The position numbers and the translations under genes were made by a program. The notes under the pieces were generated by a model. That model was not told the DNA's origin. It worked only from the letters and a program-made list of their open reading frames with translations, and made no database searches. A stretch of 64,000 bases of DNA from Polaribacter atrinae (GTDB lineage Bacteria; Bacteroidota; Bacteroidia; Flavobacteriales; Flavobacteriaceae). Position 1 is the stretch's first letter. Each line of letters opens with the position of its first letter. Location of the stretch: assembly GCF_038023995.1 (NCBI RefSeq), contig NZ_CP150660.1:742501-806500 (forward strand). The letters run 5' to 3'. Positions 19,177 to 28,979 of this stretch are shown here, piece after piece.

Positions 19177-20454
19177 TTAAATTTTAATTTCTCTAAAATG
19201 TTTTGAAATTAAATCTGTTGTAATCCCTTTTGCATACGGATTCAATTGGTGTGCTTTTTGTAAAGCAAAATAAGCTGCTCTTGGTGTTAACGTGTAAAAA
19301 CCTTTTGTATCAGTTGGTCCTTTTGCACAAATACCAAACCACTCCTCACTCATATTATTAGCTCCTTTTACATAATCTAAAGCATAGCCTCCGTTTGCCC
19401 AAGAAGCATGGTTATCATGAATATCTAAGCTTGTTGTTTGCCCAAGTTTCCACCAACCATCACTAAATTGAAAAGTAAAACCTCCGATAGCATTTCCTGC
19501 TTTTTCTAACCCCGAAACATTTTCATAAATCTCTTTCCAATTTTCTAACATGTAATAGGCTTGCATTTTTTGATCTTCCTTCTGCGTTAATGAGTTAAAA
19601 GCATCAGCCCCAAATTCGGTAAATAATATAGGCATATTCAATGTTTTTTTAACTCTTTCAAAAGCATCTCCAAAAGATTTGCCTCGATACATATTTGTAC
19701 CATAAATGTCTACGTCTTTGCATTCCTCTGCAATGATATCTATATACAAGTCATCTCCATTACAAATAGCAACTGGGTGATTTTTATCTATCTCCTTCAT
19801 TTTAATGGCAGCTTCATTCATTAATTTATACATTGCTCTGCCCCTTAACTCTCCTATCTCATTTTTTTCAGTTTCTCCTTCAGGAAAATCTTCTGTTTCT
19901 GATCCTGCCCAAAAAAGCCCATAATTATTTTCATTCCCTAAAAGAAATAATAATAATCCGGGAGTATTTTTATATGCTTCTGCCATTTCACTCACCTCTG
20001 TTAGCAAGCCCTGTTGTGCATTGGCATTACTGTAGTCTGTTTCTGGTTCCCAATTTCCATTAATAGCAACACCATATCTACCAAAAGAATGATTTAACAT
20101 AGTATAAATACCATACTCTTTATAGATATAAGTAATCCATTGGGGTTGAATACCTTCATAAACACGAATGGTATTAACGCCCATTTCTTTCAATAAATTC
20201 ATTTCTGCATCTAATGCCGTTTTTATAAACGCATCTGATTGCTCCCATAAACTGTAAGAAAAATTTGTACCAATCGGAAAATAATCCCAATTCATACCAT
20301 TAATTATAAAATCTTCTCCATTTACAACTAATTTCATTCCTTCCTTATTCTTTAAGATAGATACTTTATCTGTTTTTGTATCGCAAGAATTTAAAGTAAA
20401 AACTAGTAGTATAATTGGTAAGAAAATATATTTCGTAAATATCAACTTTGACAT
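19177..20454 (-). CDS. Clan GH-A glycoside hydrolase lipoprotein (GH2-core or GH158-like)
   Basis: A 425-residue lipoprotein (VFTLNSCDTK, Cys24) consisting only of a TIM barrel. It opens with VNGEDFIINGMNWDYFPIG, has MGVNTIRVYEGIQPQWI, an acid/base motif LLGNENNYGLFW (Glu175) and a nucleophile motif MPILFTEFGADAF (Glu280); the asparagine before the first Glu and the strand 4/strand 7 placement are clan GH-A traits. General annotation would be GH2 TIM-barrel, but the lack of the two GH2 N-terminal sandwiches argues for another family; GH158 endo-beta-1,3-glucanase is a candidate from context. It is probably a beta-glucan-active surface or periplasmic enzyme. The exact family is not settled by what I can see. 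Confidence 0.8.
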   Translation of the reverse strand: MSKLIFTKYIFLPIILLVFTLNSCDTKTDKVSILKNKEGMKLVVNGEDFIINGMNWDYFPIGTNFSYSLWEQSDAFIKTALDAEMNLLKEMGVNTIRVYEGIQPQWITYIYKEYGIYTMLNHSFGRYGVAINGNWEPETDYSNANAQQGLLTEVSEMAEAYKNTPGLLLFLLGNENNYGLFWAGSETEDFPEGETEKNEIGELRGRAMYKLMNEAAIKMKEIDKNHPVAICNGDDLYIDIIAEECKDVDIYGTNMYRGKSFGDAFERVKKTLNMPILFTEFGADAFNSLTQKEDQKMQAYYMLENWKEIYENVSGLEKAGNAIGGFTFQFSDGWWKLGQTTSLDIHDNHASWANGGYALDYVKGANNMSEEWFGICAKGPTDTKGFYTLTPRAAYFALQKAHQLNPYAKGITTDLISKHFREIKI

Positions 20455-20492
20455 ATATTTTTAAAGTATTGTAGTTATAGAAAATTTAGAAA

Positions 20493-20524
20493 AATAAGGC
20501 CAGCCATATAAAACTAACCTTATT
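20493..20524. other. Intercistronic hairpin after GH16
   Basis: A 7-base perfect stem (AATAAGG/CCTTATT) with an 18-base loop in the 89-base gap between the GH16 and clan-A hydrolase genes. On the minus strand it follows the GH16 stop codon. Modest stability, so a processing or weak termination signal at best. Confidence 0.4.
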
Positions 20525-20543
20525 AAAAAATAACCCAAAAATA

Positions 20544-22223
20544 TTATTGATATACTTTTACATAATCTATCTCCATAGTATCTTCTGTAAATGTAGCGTC
20601 TACATTTCCTCCAAGTGAACCTCCCATTGCTACATTAAGAATTAAAAAGAAATCTGCATTAAATGGTAAATCTGCATTGTTTGTTAACTCATAAAAAGGA
20701 ACATCATCTACATATATTTTTACGGCTTCTTCAGACCATTCTAAAGTATATAAATGAAATTCTGAAGATGCGTTAGAAACAGAAGTAGTTTCTCCATAAC
20801 TTGCGTTGGTACCACTTGCACTATCTAACCAATGTAATGTACCTAATGATGTATTTTTATCAGCACCTGTTTGTTCCATAATGTCAATTTCTCCACATTG
20901 TGGCCACCCTACGGTTGGAAAATTAGAACCCAACATCCAAATTGCTGGCCAAGTACCTGCCGTAGCTGGTAACTTTGCTTTTACCTCAACTCTACCATAT
21001 TTAAATTTATACAATCCTTGAGATTTTAATCTCGCAGAAGTATACCCTCCATTACCATCAGCTTTAGCTGTAATAATTAAAGACCCTCCTTCTACTTTTG
21101 CATTTTCTGTAGTATTAGTATAGGTTTGTAATTCTCCATTACCCCAACTACCTGCACCTAGGTCGTAAGTCCAGTTTGCAGCATCTGGTGCTCCATCTGT
21201 ATTAAAATCATCTTCCCATACTAAATTGTTGTAAGTATAATCTGGAGCAACTGCTCCTTCTATAGGTTTGGTTGATGTAAATCTATGATACCATGCTGCA
21301 CCACTACCAGAATTTGAATTTTCTATAATTCTAACAATCATTTCATCATTAGTAATAGAAATAATATCATACGTACTAGCACCTACATACCATCCCATAA
21401 ATCCACCATCAGAAATTTCAAATTCAGTACCTCTATATGGCACATTGTTATAAGAACCTTCTGTACCTGCTTTAGATGTTGAAGGTCCAAAAGAAACATT
21501 TTTAGTACCAAACATGGTTGTTACTACAGTTTCATCATGACATTGATCTCCATTTACACCTAATACACCTGCATACGTTTCTGGCACAAAAGCAGGTCCT
21601 GCAGTTTGTTCAAAAGTAAGACCTGTTGCTGTTCTTGTAAATACAAACTCATTATCGTACATACAAGATTTTTCATCGTCCCATGCTTTAATTCCATTCC
21701 ACCAAGCTTCGTAAGCAAATTCTCCATTTCCATAATCATCCGTAGCTGGTCCCATACCTGCATGAAGAGCTACATCTGCTTGCCAATACCATTTTTTACT
21801 ATCACCAACATTGGCACCACTTAAAAAGTTTTCTGCATCAACATCAGAAAAAGAACTATAAACTTCTACATCTATTGTTTTTGTTGATGAAGTACCACCT
21901 GTACCATTTGCTTTTACAACAACTGTATACACGTTTACACCAACTTTAGAAAATCTTTTTGTTAAGATTCCTGACGGAGAAGCTTGCGCAACTCCATCAA
22001 AATAATACACATAAGAAGAAGCGTCTGCTGCAGTTGCTGTTAAATTTACAGAACCACTTCCGTCTCCGTAAGGATTATCTGCATCTACCCCAATAACTTC
22101 TGCAGTAATTACGATGTCTGTTGGAGAAACAATTTCTCCAAATTCGTGCTCATTCTCTTGACAACCATAAAGAACTGTCATTAAAGAAAATAAGATTATA
22201 TAAATATTTTTAAGTTTTTTCAT
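20544..22223 (-). CDS. GH16 laminarinase lipoprotein with PKD-like and extra N-terminal module
   Basis: The start is set at the ATG at 22221-22223 (MKKLKNIYIILF), which gives a standard lipoprotein signal (VLYGCQENE, Cys21); in-frame ATGs at 22229 and 22253 are possible, the latter overlapping the previous gene. Module order (this numbering): PKD-like domain about 30-120, an unassigned Trp-rich module about 120-325, GH16 catalytic domain 335-559. The catalytic signature CGEIDIMEQTG supplies Glu445, Asp447 and Glu450, and WPAIWML and VGWPQ match bacterial endo-beta-1,3-glucanases. It should be the surface endo-enzyme that starts laminarin breakdown. Directly after the glycan-binding protein gene, in the same operon. 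Confidence 0.94.
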   Translation of the reverse strand: MKKLKNIYIILFSLMTVLYGCQENEHEFGEIVSPTDIVITAEVIGVDADNPYGDGSGSVNLTATAADASSYVYYFDGVAQASPSGILTKRFSKVGVNVYTVVVKANGTGGTSSTKTIDVEVYSSFSDVDAENFLSGANVGDSKKWYWQADVALHAGMGPATDDYGNGEFAYEAWWNGIKAWDDEKSCMYDNEFVFTRTATGLTFEQTAGPAFVPETYAGVLGVNGDQCHDETVVTTMFGTKNVSFGPSTSKAGTEGSYNNVPYRGTEFEISDGGFMGWYVGASTYDIISITNDEMIVRIIENSNSGSGAAWYHRFTSTKPIEGAVAPDYTYNNLVWEDDFNTDGAPDAANWTYDLGAGSWGNGELQTYTNTTENAKVEGGSLIITAKADGNGGYTSARLKSQGLYKFKYGRVEVKAKLPATAGTWPAIWMLGSNFPTVGWPQCGEIDIMEQTGADKNTSLGTLHWLDSASGTNASYGETTSVSNASSEFHLYTLEWSEEAVKIYVDDVPFYELTNNADLPFNADFFLILNVAMGGSLGGNVDATFTEDTMEIDYVKVYQ

Positions 22224-22233
22224 AATCATTATT

Positions 22234-24255
22234 TTAAAATTGTGATATATCATCTAGATAAATAGTATAATTAGCAGAACCATCTCCTTCTGTACCATTA
22301 TCCATTATTAAAACTAAGTTTGTAAAATCTACAGAAGTACTTATTTCAGAAAAATCAAAGGTTAACTCTTCCCAAGCATTTGCTGTGGTTGTAGTTGCTG
22401 TAATTTCTGCAGAAGCCACTGTATTTGGCCACGGTGTAGCATCTTCAAACTTTAATAATAAATTTAAACCTGCTCTTGGAGACCAAACTTTAACCTTAAC
22501 ATTTGTTCCGCTCGTGAAACTAAATGGTGTAGGAACCGTGATTTTAGATCCTGCCCAAGGTTGACCCGCATTTTTTACTAATTGCGCAACCATTGCAGAT
22601 TCATTTCCGTTTGTATCTGGGTTTGCAAATACAGAAATTGCACCACCATCAAAAGAACTTAAGACAAATTCTGGTTCAAAATCTAAAACAGGATTTGTAG
22701 ATATATCATCTACATAAATCGTGTAGTTAGCAGAACCATCTCCTTCTGTACCATTATCCATTATTAAAACTAGATTACTAAAATCTACAGATGTGCTTAT
22801 TCCTGAAAAATCAAACGTTAATTCTTCCCAAGCATTCGCTGTAGTTGTTGTAGCTGTAATTTCTTCAGAATCTACTGTATTTGGCCATGGTGTAGCGTCT
22901 TCAAACTTTAATAATAAATTTAAACCGGCTCTTGGAGACCAAACTTTTGCGGTTATTACTGCATTAGAAACATCAAATGTTGATGAAATTGTAACTTTAG
23001 AACCAGCCCAAGGTTGACCTGCATTTTTTACAAGTTCTAAAACTGAAGAAGATGTATTACCATTTGTATCTGGATTTGCAACTACAGCAGCAGAACCACC
23101 ATCAAAAGAACTTAATTCAAAATCTGTTTCAAAAGTTAATGGTGTTACACCAGAAACAGGACTTGAGCTCGCTTTATAAAAATAAAGGTTGTCTATAAAA
23201 ACAGAACCAGCACCTACAAATTTGAATTGGTGAATATCATCTACTGATAAACCTTGGTCTGTAAATTCTGAAATAGGAATATTAATCGTTGTCCAAGCAT
23301 CTTTTGTTAATGCCGTTTTTACCATTTTCTCTCCGCTTGCAACACTAATTAAATAAGTTTCTAATTCTGTAGCATCTGCTGTCCAAACATCTAAATGAAG
23401 AAATTCCATAGTAGAAATATCTTGTGTAGCACCAATTTGAATTCCTTGATAGTTTAAATTACTATACTGAATCATTGCATCTCCATTTAATTCAAAAGGA
23501 GTATAAATAGTAGATTGACTCCAGTTTGGGTTAAAATCTGTACCAGCAACATCTGTATATTTATCACTAAAAATAGAAATAACATCTGCAGCATCTCTTG
23601 CAGGTTGTGTATTTGCAGATTTTAAAGGAGCTAAAATAGCAGTAACTTCAAACTCACTCGTGTATTCTGTTGTTTCGATGGCACCACCTTTTGCAATTAC
23701 TTTTACATTATATGTACCCGCTGTAGCGTATTGATAATTTATGGCATCACCAATATTAGCCGAAGCAGCCGGTTGAGCTACATCTGCTTCTCCCGAATAA
23801 AAATCATAAGTAGCTGCATAATCTGCTTTCGCTGTAATATTTAATTGTTTAGAGATAGCAATATCATTTTCTATAGTAACCTCTAAATTTTCTGGAGCTT
23901 TAAAAGAAACTACTAATTCTTGTGTTGCTTCTGCTGTATCTCCTTTAGAATTATAAGCGATGACTTTTATACTGTAAGTCCCTTCTGCATAAGTATGTTG
24001 TGCCATTTTACCAGCTTCAACACCCTTTTCATCTGCTGATGCATCTCCAAAAGACACATCAAACATCATTGCTCCAACTGCGGTTGGTAAAATAGTAACC
24101 AAGCCAGAATTGTCTTGTGATAGATTATAGCTAGCTGCAACATTTGATGGAGGTGCTATATTATCTAAGAAGTCTAAACTTCTATCTTCTTCTGTACAAG
24201 CAGTAATAATAAGAAGTATTACCAATGCTTTATATATTGTTTTTAATTTCTTCAT
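22234..24255 (-). CDS. Multimodular surface glycan-binding lipoprotein (SusE-position)
   Basis: A 673-residue lipoprotein (LIITACTEED) at the SusE/F position right after SusD. Modules seen: two PKD-like beta domains (about 30-120 and 120-205); a beta-sandwich at about 205-372 beginning KSANTQPARDAADVISIFSD and ending FIDNLYFYK, a type I associate with laminarinase and surface glycan-binding proteins; then two tandem copies of a 150-residue module (about 373-523 and 524-673). No catalytic signature is present. It likely holds laminarin at the cell surface for GH16 and SusCD. It starts 6 bases after the SusD stop codon. The ligand is inferred from the operon. Confidence 0.87.
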   Translation of the reverse strand: MKKLKTIYKALVILLIITACTEEDRSLDFLDNIAPPSNVAASYNLSQDNSGLVTILPTAVGAMMFDVSFGDASADEKGVEAGKMAQHTYAEGTYSIKVIAYNSKGDTAEATQELVVSFKAPENLEVTIENDIAISKQLNITAKADYAATYDFYSGEADVAQPAASANIGDAINYQYATAGTYNVKVIAKGGAIETTEYTSEFEVTAILAPLKSANTQPARDAADVISIFSDKYTDVAGTDFNPNWSQSTIYTPFELNGDAMIQYSNLNYQGIQIGATQDISTMEFLHLDVWTADATELETYLISVASGEKMVKTALTKDAWTTINIPISEFTDQGLSVDDIHQFKFVGAGSVFIDNLYFYKASSSPVSGVTPLTFETDFELSSFDGGSAAVVANPDTNGNTSSSVLELVKNAGQPWAGSKVTISSTFDVSNAVITAKVWSPRAGLNLLLKFEDATPWPNTVDSEEITATTTTANAWEELTFDFSGISTSVDFSNLVLIMDNGTEGDGSANYTIYVDDISTNPVLDFEPEFVLSSFDGGAISVFANPDTNGNESAMVAQLVKNAGQPWAGSKITVPTPFSFTSGTNVKVKVWSPRAGLNLLLKFEDATPWPNTVASAEITATTTTANAWEELTFDFSEISTSVDFTNLVLIMDNGTEGDGSANYTIYLDDISQF
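22237..22686 (-). repeat. Tandem module copy B in the glycan-binding protein
   Basis: Encodes the last 150 residues of the lipoprotein. Nearly the same as copy A in the stretches NAGQPWAGSK, VWSPRAGLNLLLKFEDATPW, ANAWEELTFDFS and LVLIMDNGTEGDGSANYTI; the differences cluster in the first 60 residues. Probably a carbohydrate-binding beta-sandwich. Confidence 0.88.
22687..23139 (-). repeat. Tandem module copy A in the glycan-binding protein
   Basis: Encodes 151 residues joined directly to copy B without a linker. Long blocks are identical in protein and nearly identical in DNA, so the pair looks like a recent internal duplication that raises binding valency. Confidence 0.88.
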
Positions 24256-24260
24256 AATTA

Positions 24261-25745
24261 TTAGTATTTATCGTTTTGTATCCAATTTCCTTGTGAAAAT
24301 TGTATTTCTTCTATCGGAATTGGAAAAACCTCATTTTTTCCTGTTGTAAAACCTGGTATTTGAGCTCCTCTACCTGTTCTTACCAAGTCAAAAAATTGAT
24401 GACCTTCTCCTACTAACTCAACTCTACGCTCTTTATAAATTGCAGCTGTTAAATTAGAACCTGTAGTTACAATATTATGATCTGCATCACCAAAAGCTCT
24501 TTCTCTAACCATATTTAAGTAGGTTTTAGCTTTAGCATCATCTGGACTCGACTTTCTATTAAAAGCTTCTGCCGCCATTAATAAAACATCTGCATAACGA
24601 ATTGCTCTGTAATTATTAGGGTTTGTTAGGTTTAAATCTCCAGCAGCTTCTTCACTTCTTTTTCTTGGAAGATATTTTCTATTAAAGTACCCTGTATGCT
24701 CATAACCTGTAGTAAATTTTGCTCCTGTAGAAGCTGCCCATGCATCAATATCTAAAATAGCTACCTCTTTTCTATTATCTCCATCTTCAAATTCATCTAC
24801 GACCTCTTGTGTTGGTAAATTAAAACTAAATCCTGAAGTAAATAAACTTCCTTCATACCCTCTAACACCTTGGTAACCGACAGCAACATTTCCTTCACTA
24901 CATTGTAAACAATCAAAACCTGCTCCTTGTGTATCTGTATATTGAATTTCAAAAACAGCACCTGTACCATTTTCTCCTTCAAATTCGAAAATTTTATCAT
25001 AGTCAGACTCTAAAACATAAGGTCCATTTTGAATAACGTTTTCTAAAACTATTGCAGCTTCTAAAAATTTATCTTGATATAAATATACTTTTCCTAATAA
25101 TGCTTGCGCAGAACCTTTTGTTGCTCTACCAACTTGTGGAGCAGTATACGTCATATTTGCAATTGCATATTCTAAGTCAGCTTCAATTAAAGCATACACA
25201 TCTGCTTTTGGCGATCTTGGTATTGTTTTTTCATCACCCAAAACAAAACGACCATCTTCTTTAATTGGAATATCTCCAAACCATTTTACCAATTCAAAAT
25301 TATAATATGCTCTTAAAAAACGAGCTTCTGCAATAATAACTTCTTTACCAGTAAAGTCTGTTTTATCTTGAAATTCAATAATATAAGCAGCTCTATTAAC
25401 ACCACCATACATCAAACTCCAAAGGTCTTGAAGTTGGTCATTAACAGGTGTATGCGTCATATCATCTATCTGCTGATATCCAAGAACATCTGTAGCTGTT
25501 TCTCCACCACACAAAGTGTTGTTAGAAGCTATTTCTCCCATTAATACATTTCTAAATGTAGATTGTAAAGGGTCATACGCCGCTACTAATGCATTGTAAT
25601 AATCTGTTTCTGAATTGAAAAAAGATTCAGAATCTTCCGCGTAAATTTTAGAATTATTTAAATAGTCATCAGAACAAGCACTTAAAATAAATAAGCTTGC
25701 CATAAAGATGAATCCTAATTTTATTATTTGATTGTAATTTCTCAT
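24261..25745 (-). CDS. SusD-like laminarin-binding lipoprotein
   Basis: A 494-residue lipoprotein (FILSACSDDYLNN, Cys24) of the SusD family, with the helical ARFLRAYYNFELVKWFGDIP motif, GKVYLYQDKFLEAAIVLENV, the conserved NPNNYRAIRYADVLLMAAEA block and the C-terminal GHQFFDLVRTGR segment. It is of usual length for the family. It forms the surface lid of the SusC channel encoded 10 bases upstream. The substrate, laminarin or related beta-glucan, is inferred from the enzymes downstream. Confidence 0.95.
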   Translation of the reverse strand: MRNYNQIIKLGFIFMASLFILSACSDDYLNNSKIYAEDSESFFNSETDYYNALVAAYDPLQSTFRNVLMGEIASNNTLCGGETATDVLGYQQIDDMTHTPVNDQLQDLWSLMYGGVNRAAYIIEFQDKTDFTGKEVIIAEARFLRAYYNFELVKWFGDIPIKEDGRFVLGDEKTIPRSPKADVYALIEADLEYAIANMTYTAPQVGRATKGSAQALLGKVYLYQDKFLEAAIVLENVIQNGPYVLESDYDKIFEFEGENGTGAVFEIQYTDTQGAGFDCLQCSEGNVAVGYQGVRGYEGSLFTSGFSFNLPTQEVVDEFEDGDNRKEVAILDIDAWAASTGAKFTTGYEHTGYFNRKYLPRKRSEEAAGDLNLTNPNNYRAIRYADVLLMAAEAFNRKSSPDDAKAKTYLNMVRERAFGDADHNIVTTGSNLTAAIYKERRVELVGEGHQFFDLVRTGRGAQIPGFTTGKNEVFPIPIEEIQFSQGNWIQNDKY

Positions 25746-25755
25746 CTTTTATTTT

Positions 25756-28700
25756 TTAAAATTCAACATTTAAACCTAACAAGAATTGTCTAGCAGATGG
25801 GTAGTTACCAGAATCGATACCTGCACCAATTGCTCCATCATTAATTGAAGGATCGTAACCAGTATAATCTGTTAGCGTAAATAAGTTATTGATAGAAGTA
25901 TATAATCTTAATTTAGACAACCCTACTTTTTCTAATAAATTTGGCGAAAAAGTATATCCTAATTGTATGTTCTGCATACGTAAAAAAGAAGCATCTTCTA
26001 CAAAGAAATCAGAAAACAACTTGTTGTTTGTTGCATCATTAGTAAGTCTTGGTACAGAGTTACTTGTTCCTGCTCCTGTCCATCTATCTAAATAATATGC
26101 AGGCTTATTTACATTTGGTAAAAAACGTTCGAAGTTTCTAACCATATCTTTCCCTAATTCTGCATATAAATAAGAGGTAAAATCCCAGTTTTTATATTTT
26201 GCAGAAATATTGAATCCCATATAGAAATCTGCTTGTGGATTACCAATATTCACTCGATCTTCAAAGTCTATAACTCCATCTTCATTGGTATCTTTATATC
26301 TAATATCTCCAGGAGAAGTAACCGTTGCCCCCAATCCTGCTTGTGAAGGATGTGCCTCTACTTCTGCTTGTGTTTGAAAAATACCATCTGTTTGTAAGCC
26401 TAAGAAATAACCTATTGGTTGCCCTACTTCCATTCTAGAAGGTGCAAGGTTTCCAATTGCAAAATCACCACCTTCAACAAAAGCATCATCTAAAACATTT
26501 GTTACCCTATTTTTTACATAAGTAACATTGTATCCAAAATTTAAAGAAAAATCTTCTTTAGAAATAGCACTATAGTTAATCGCTAACTCTCCACCTGTAT
26601 TCTTAGAAGTACCTGCATTTACTGTTGGGTTTGCTCCACCTGGTGCTGCAGAACCTAACAAACCAGAAACCGGAAAGTTTTCAATTAATAAATCTTTTCT
26701 CGTTTCTTCAAAATAATCTGCAACAATCGTCAATTTATCATCAAATAAATTGATATCTAAACCTATATCTAATTTCTCTGCTGTTTCCCAAGTTGCAGAC
26801 GGATTAGACAAAGCTCCCTGTGCAGTACCATCTACTAAACTACCATCAAATACATATTCTCCTTCACCATTTAATAAAGATCTGTACAAATTATCTCCAA
26901 CTAAGTTTCCTAAAGTACCGTAACTTGCTCTTAATTTTAAAAAGTTGATTGTTTTATTATCTTTTAAGAAGTTTTCATCAGAAATTTTCCAACCGGTAGT
27001 TACAGACCAAAAATTATCTACTCTTTGATCTTCTGCAAAAACAGAAGCTCCGTCTCTTCTCACCAAGCCAGAAAATAAATATTTTCCTTTATAATCATAT
27101 TGAGCTCTACCAAAGAAAGAGGTTAGCCTAATATCTCCATTCCCCGTATTTAAACTTCTTTGTTCACTCTGAGAATTTGTTAAACTGATATCAGCAAACT
27201 CATACGAGTTATTTGGCACATCAAATCCTGTAGCATAAATACCATCAAATAAATCATTCTGTACACTAGTACCCACAGTAAAAGTAGTATTATGGTTTTC
27301 TAAAAACGTTTTCTGATACGTTGCAAATGTTTCCCAATTTACTCTTGTAGAAGTCGCTTTAAATTGATAAACAGAACTTTGTGTTTTATTATACACTTTA
27401 CTAGAACCGTATTCTTGAATAGGTGTAAATGTGCGTTGCTTTTCATTGTAAATCTTATAACCAACACGTGAAACTATATTTAAACCTTCTATTGGTTTAT
27501 ATTCTAATTTAAAATTACCTTCTATTCCATTACCATTATTTTCACCAAAAGTATTTTGTAATAATGATAAAGGATTTACAACCTCTATACCTAAAAAGTT
27601 ATTTGTATCATTTTCGTTTACCCCAAAAGTAGGTGCATAATTTAAACCGTTAAATAAAAGTGAAGCATCAAAACCTTGTGAAGCACTAGTATAATAGTTA
27701 GCTATTACAGAGAAATTTAATTTTTCGCTAATATCTATACCTAAGTTTAATTTGATATTGTTTCTAATAAAATTAGACTTGTCTTTTGCAATAATACCAT
27801 CTTGTTCTGTTCTAGATGCACTTACAAAGTATCTAAAACTTTCTCCACCACCAGATACACTAATATTATGATTCATTAACATGGCATCATTAAAAAGTTC
27901 ATCTTGCCAGTTAGTACCTTTACCTAATTCTCCCACATTACTAAAAGGTAATGTTTGTCCACTTGCTGCATACGCTTCATTTAAAACTAAAGCATATTCA
28001 GTTGCGTTTAAATAATCTAATTTTTTGGTAGTTTGTTGAAAAGCAGCATACGTATCATATTTTACAGTTGCTTTTTTATTTTTCTTACCAATTTTAGTAG
28101 TTACCAAAACAACCCCATTTGCTCCTTTTATACCATAAATAGCTGCTTGTGCATCTTTTAAAACGGTAATAGATTCAATGTCATTTGGATTGATACTATT
28201 TAAATCTCCTTCATAACCATCTACAATTGTTAACGGTTGATTATTGGTATTAGAACTAACACCTCTAATTAAAATATTTACTTTTGCACCTGGTGAACCA
28301 GACGAAAGGTTAACAGCAACTCCAGAAGTTGTACCTTGTAATGCACTTGTTGCATCTATAGGCTTTAATGCTTCTAAGGTTTTTTCTCCTACAATAGATA
28401 CAGAACCCGTAACATCTTTTCTTTTTTGCTTACCATAACCAACAACAACAATTTCATCTAAAGCCTCTGCAGACTCTTCTAAAGAAATATTTAAAGTTTG
28501 TTGATTAACCAACACTTCTTTTACAGCGTATCCTAAATAATTAAATACAAAAGTTGCTCCTTTCTCTACTTTAGCAAGACTAAAAAGTCCATCAAAATCA
28601 GTTTCAGTTCCAACAGTTGTTCCTTTAATTAATATACTTACTCCCGGTAATGGATCACCCGTTTTAGCATCTTTAACAACACCCTTTACAGTTATAGTTT

Positions 28701-28758
28701 GTGCAGAAGCACAAAAACCTATAAATAAAAGGAGTAATAATGTGATTTGTTTTCTCAT
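25756..28758 (-). CDS. SusC-like TonB-dependent transporter of the laminarin locus
   Basis: A 1000-residue outer membrane transporter: signal peptide ending CASAQ, carboxypeptidase-like domain (TVKGVVKDAKTGDPLPGVSI), the plug-leading signature DEIVVVGYGKQKRKDVTGSV, plug motif VLKDAQAAIYGIKGANGVVL, and barrel ending LLGLNVEF. First gene of the laminarin operon. The 221-base space before it (28759-28979), between it and the regulator gene, should hold its promoter, but I found no perfect TTG/TAnnTTTG pair on the minus strand there. The locus regulator is encoded just upstream in the same direction. Confidence 0.96.
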   Translation of the reverse strand: MRKQITLLLLLFIGFCASAQTITVKGVVKDAKTGDPLPGVSILIKGTTVGTETDFDGLFSLAKVEKGATFVFNYLGYAVKEVLVNQQTLNISLEESAEALDEIVVVGYGKQKRKDVTGSVSIVGEKTLEALKPIDATSALQGTTSGVAVNLSSGSPGAKVNILIRGVSSNTNNQPLTIVDGYEGDLNSINPNDIESITVLKDAQAAIYGIKGANGVVLVTTKIGKKNKKATVKYDTYAAFQQTTKKLDYLNATEYALVLNEAYAASGQTLPFSNVGELGKGTNWQDELFNDAMLMNHNISVSGGGESFRYFVSASRTEQDGIIAKDKSNFIRNNIKLNLGIDISEKLNFSVIANYYTSASQGFDASLLFNGLNYAPTFGVNENDTNNFLGIEVVNPLSLLQNTFGENNGNGIEGNFKLEYKPIEGLNIVSRVGYKIYNEKQRTFTPIQEYGSSKVYNKTQSSVYQFKATSTRVNWETFATYQKTFLENHNTTFTVGTSVQNDLFDGIYATGFDVPNNSYEFADISLTNSQSEQRSLNTGNGDIRLTSFFGRAQYDYKGKYLFSGLVRRDGASVFAEDQRVDNFWSVTTGWKISDENFLKDNKTINFLKLRASYGTLGNLVGDNLYRSLLNGEGEYVFDGSLVDGTAQGALSNPSATWETAEKLDIGLDINLFDDKLTIVADYFEETRKDLLIENFPVSGLLGSAAPGGANPTVNAGTSKNTGGELAINYSAISKEDFSLNFGYNVTYVKNRVTNVLDDAFVEGGDFAIGNLAPSRMEVGQPIGYFLGLQTDGIFQTQAEVEAHPSQAGLGATVTSPGDIRYKDTNEDGVIDFEDRVNIGNPQADFYMGFNISAKYKNWDFTSYLYAELGKDMVRNFERFLPNVNKPAYYLDRWTGAGTSNSVPRLTNDATNNKLFSDFFVEDASFLRMQNIQLGYTFSPNLLEKVGLSKLRLYTSINNLFTLTDYTGYDPSINDGAIGAGIDSGNYPSARQFLLGLNVEF

Positions 28759-28979
28759 GAATAAGGTATTTATTATTTGATTATAAAATTATAGTTAAAT
28801 AATAGTTAAATCATAAAAACAACCACAACAAAAAACATACATCATAAATAAAATAGCTAAAAAATACCATATCCCTAATAAAGACAAGACTTTACGAACA
28901 TGTTAAATATTAACCTAAAACACAGTTATATTACCTTTGTATAGGTGTTGTTGTGGTAAAAAAGGAAGATGTTGGGGGG

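Noticed and set aside
22229..22253. Earlier starts for the GH16 gene
   Set aside because: The start at 22253 would overlap the stop of the previous gene and add residues before a complete lipoprotein signal; the start at 22229 adds two residues and cannot be excluded.
28925..28940. TACCTTTG resembling a -7 element near 28931
   Set aside because: It points along the plus strand, where there is no gene to express, and has no TTG at the right distance.
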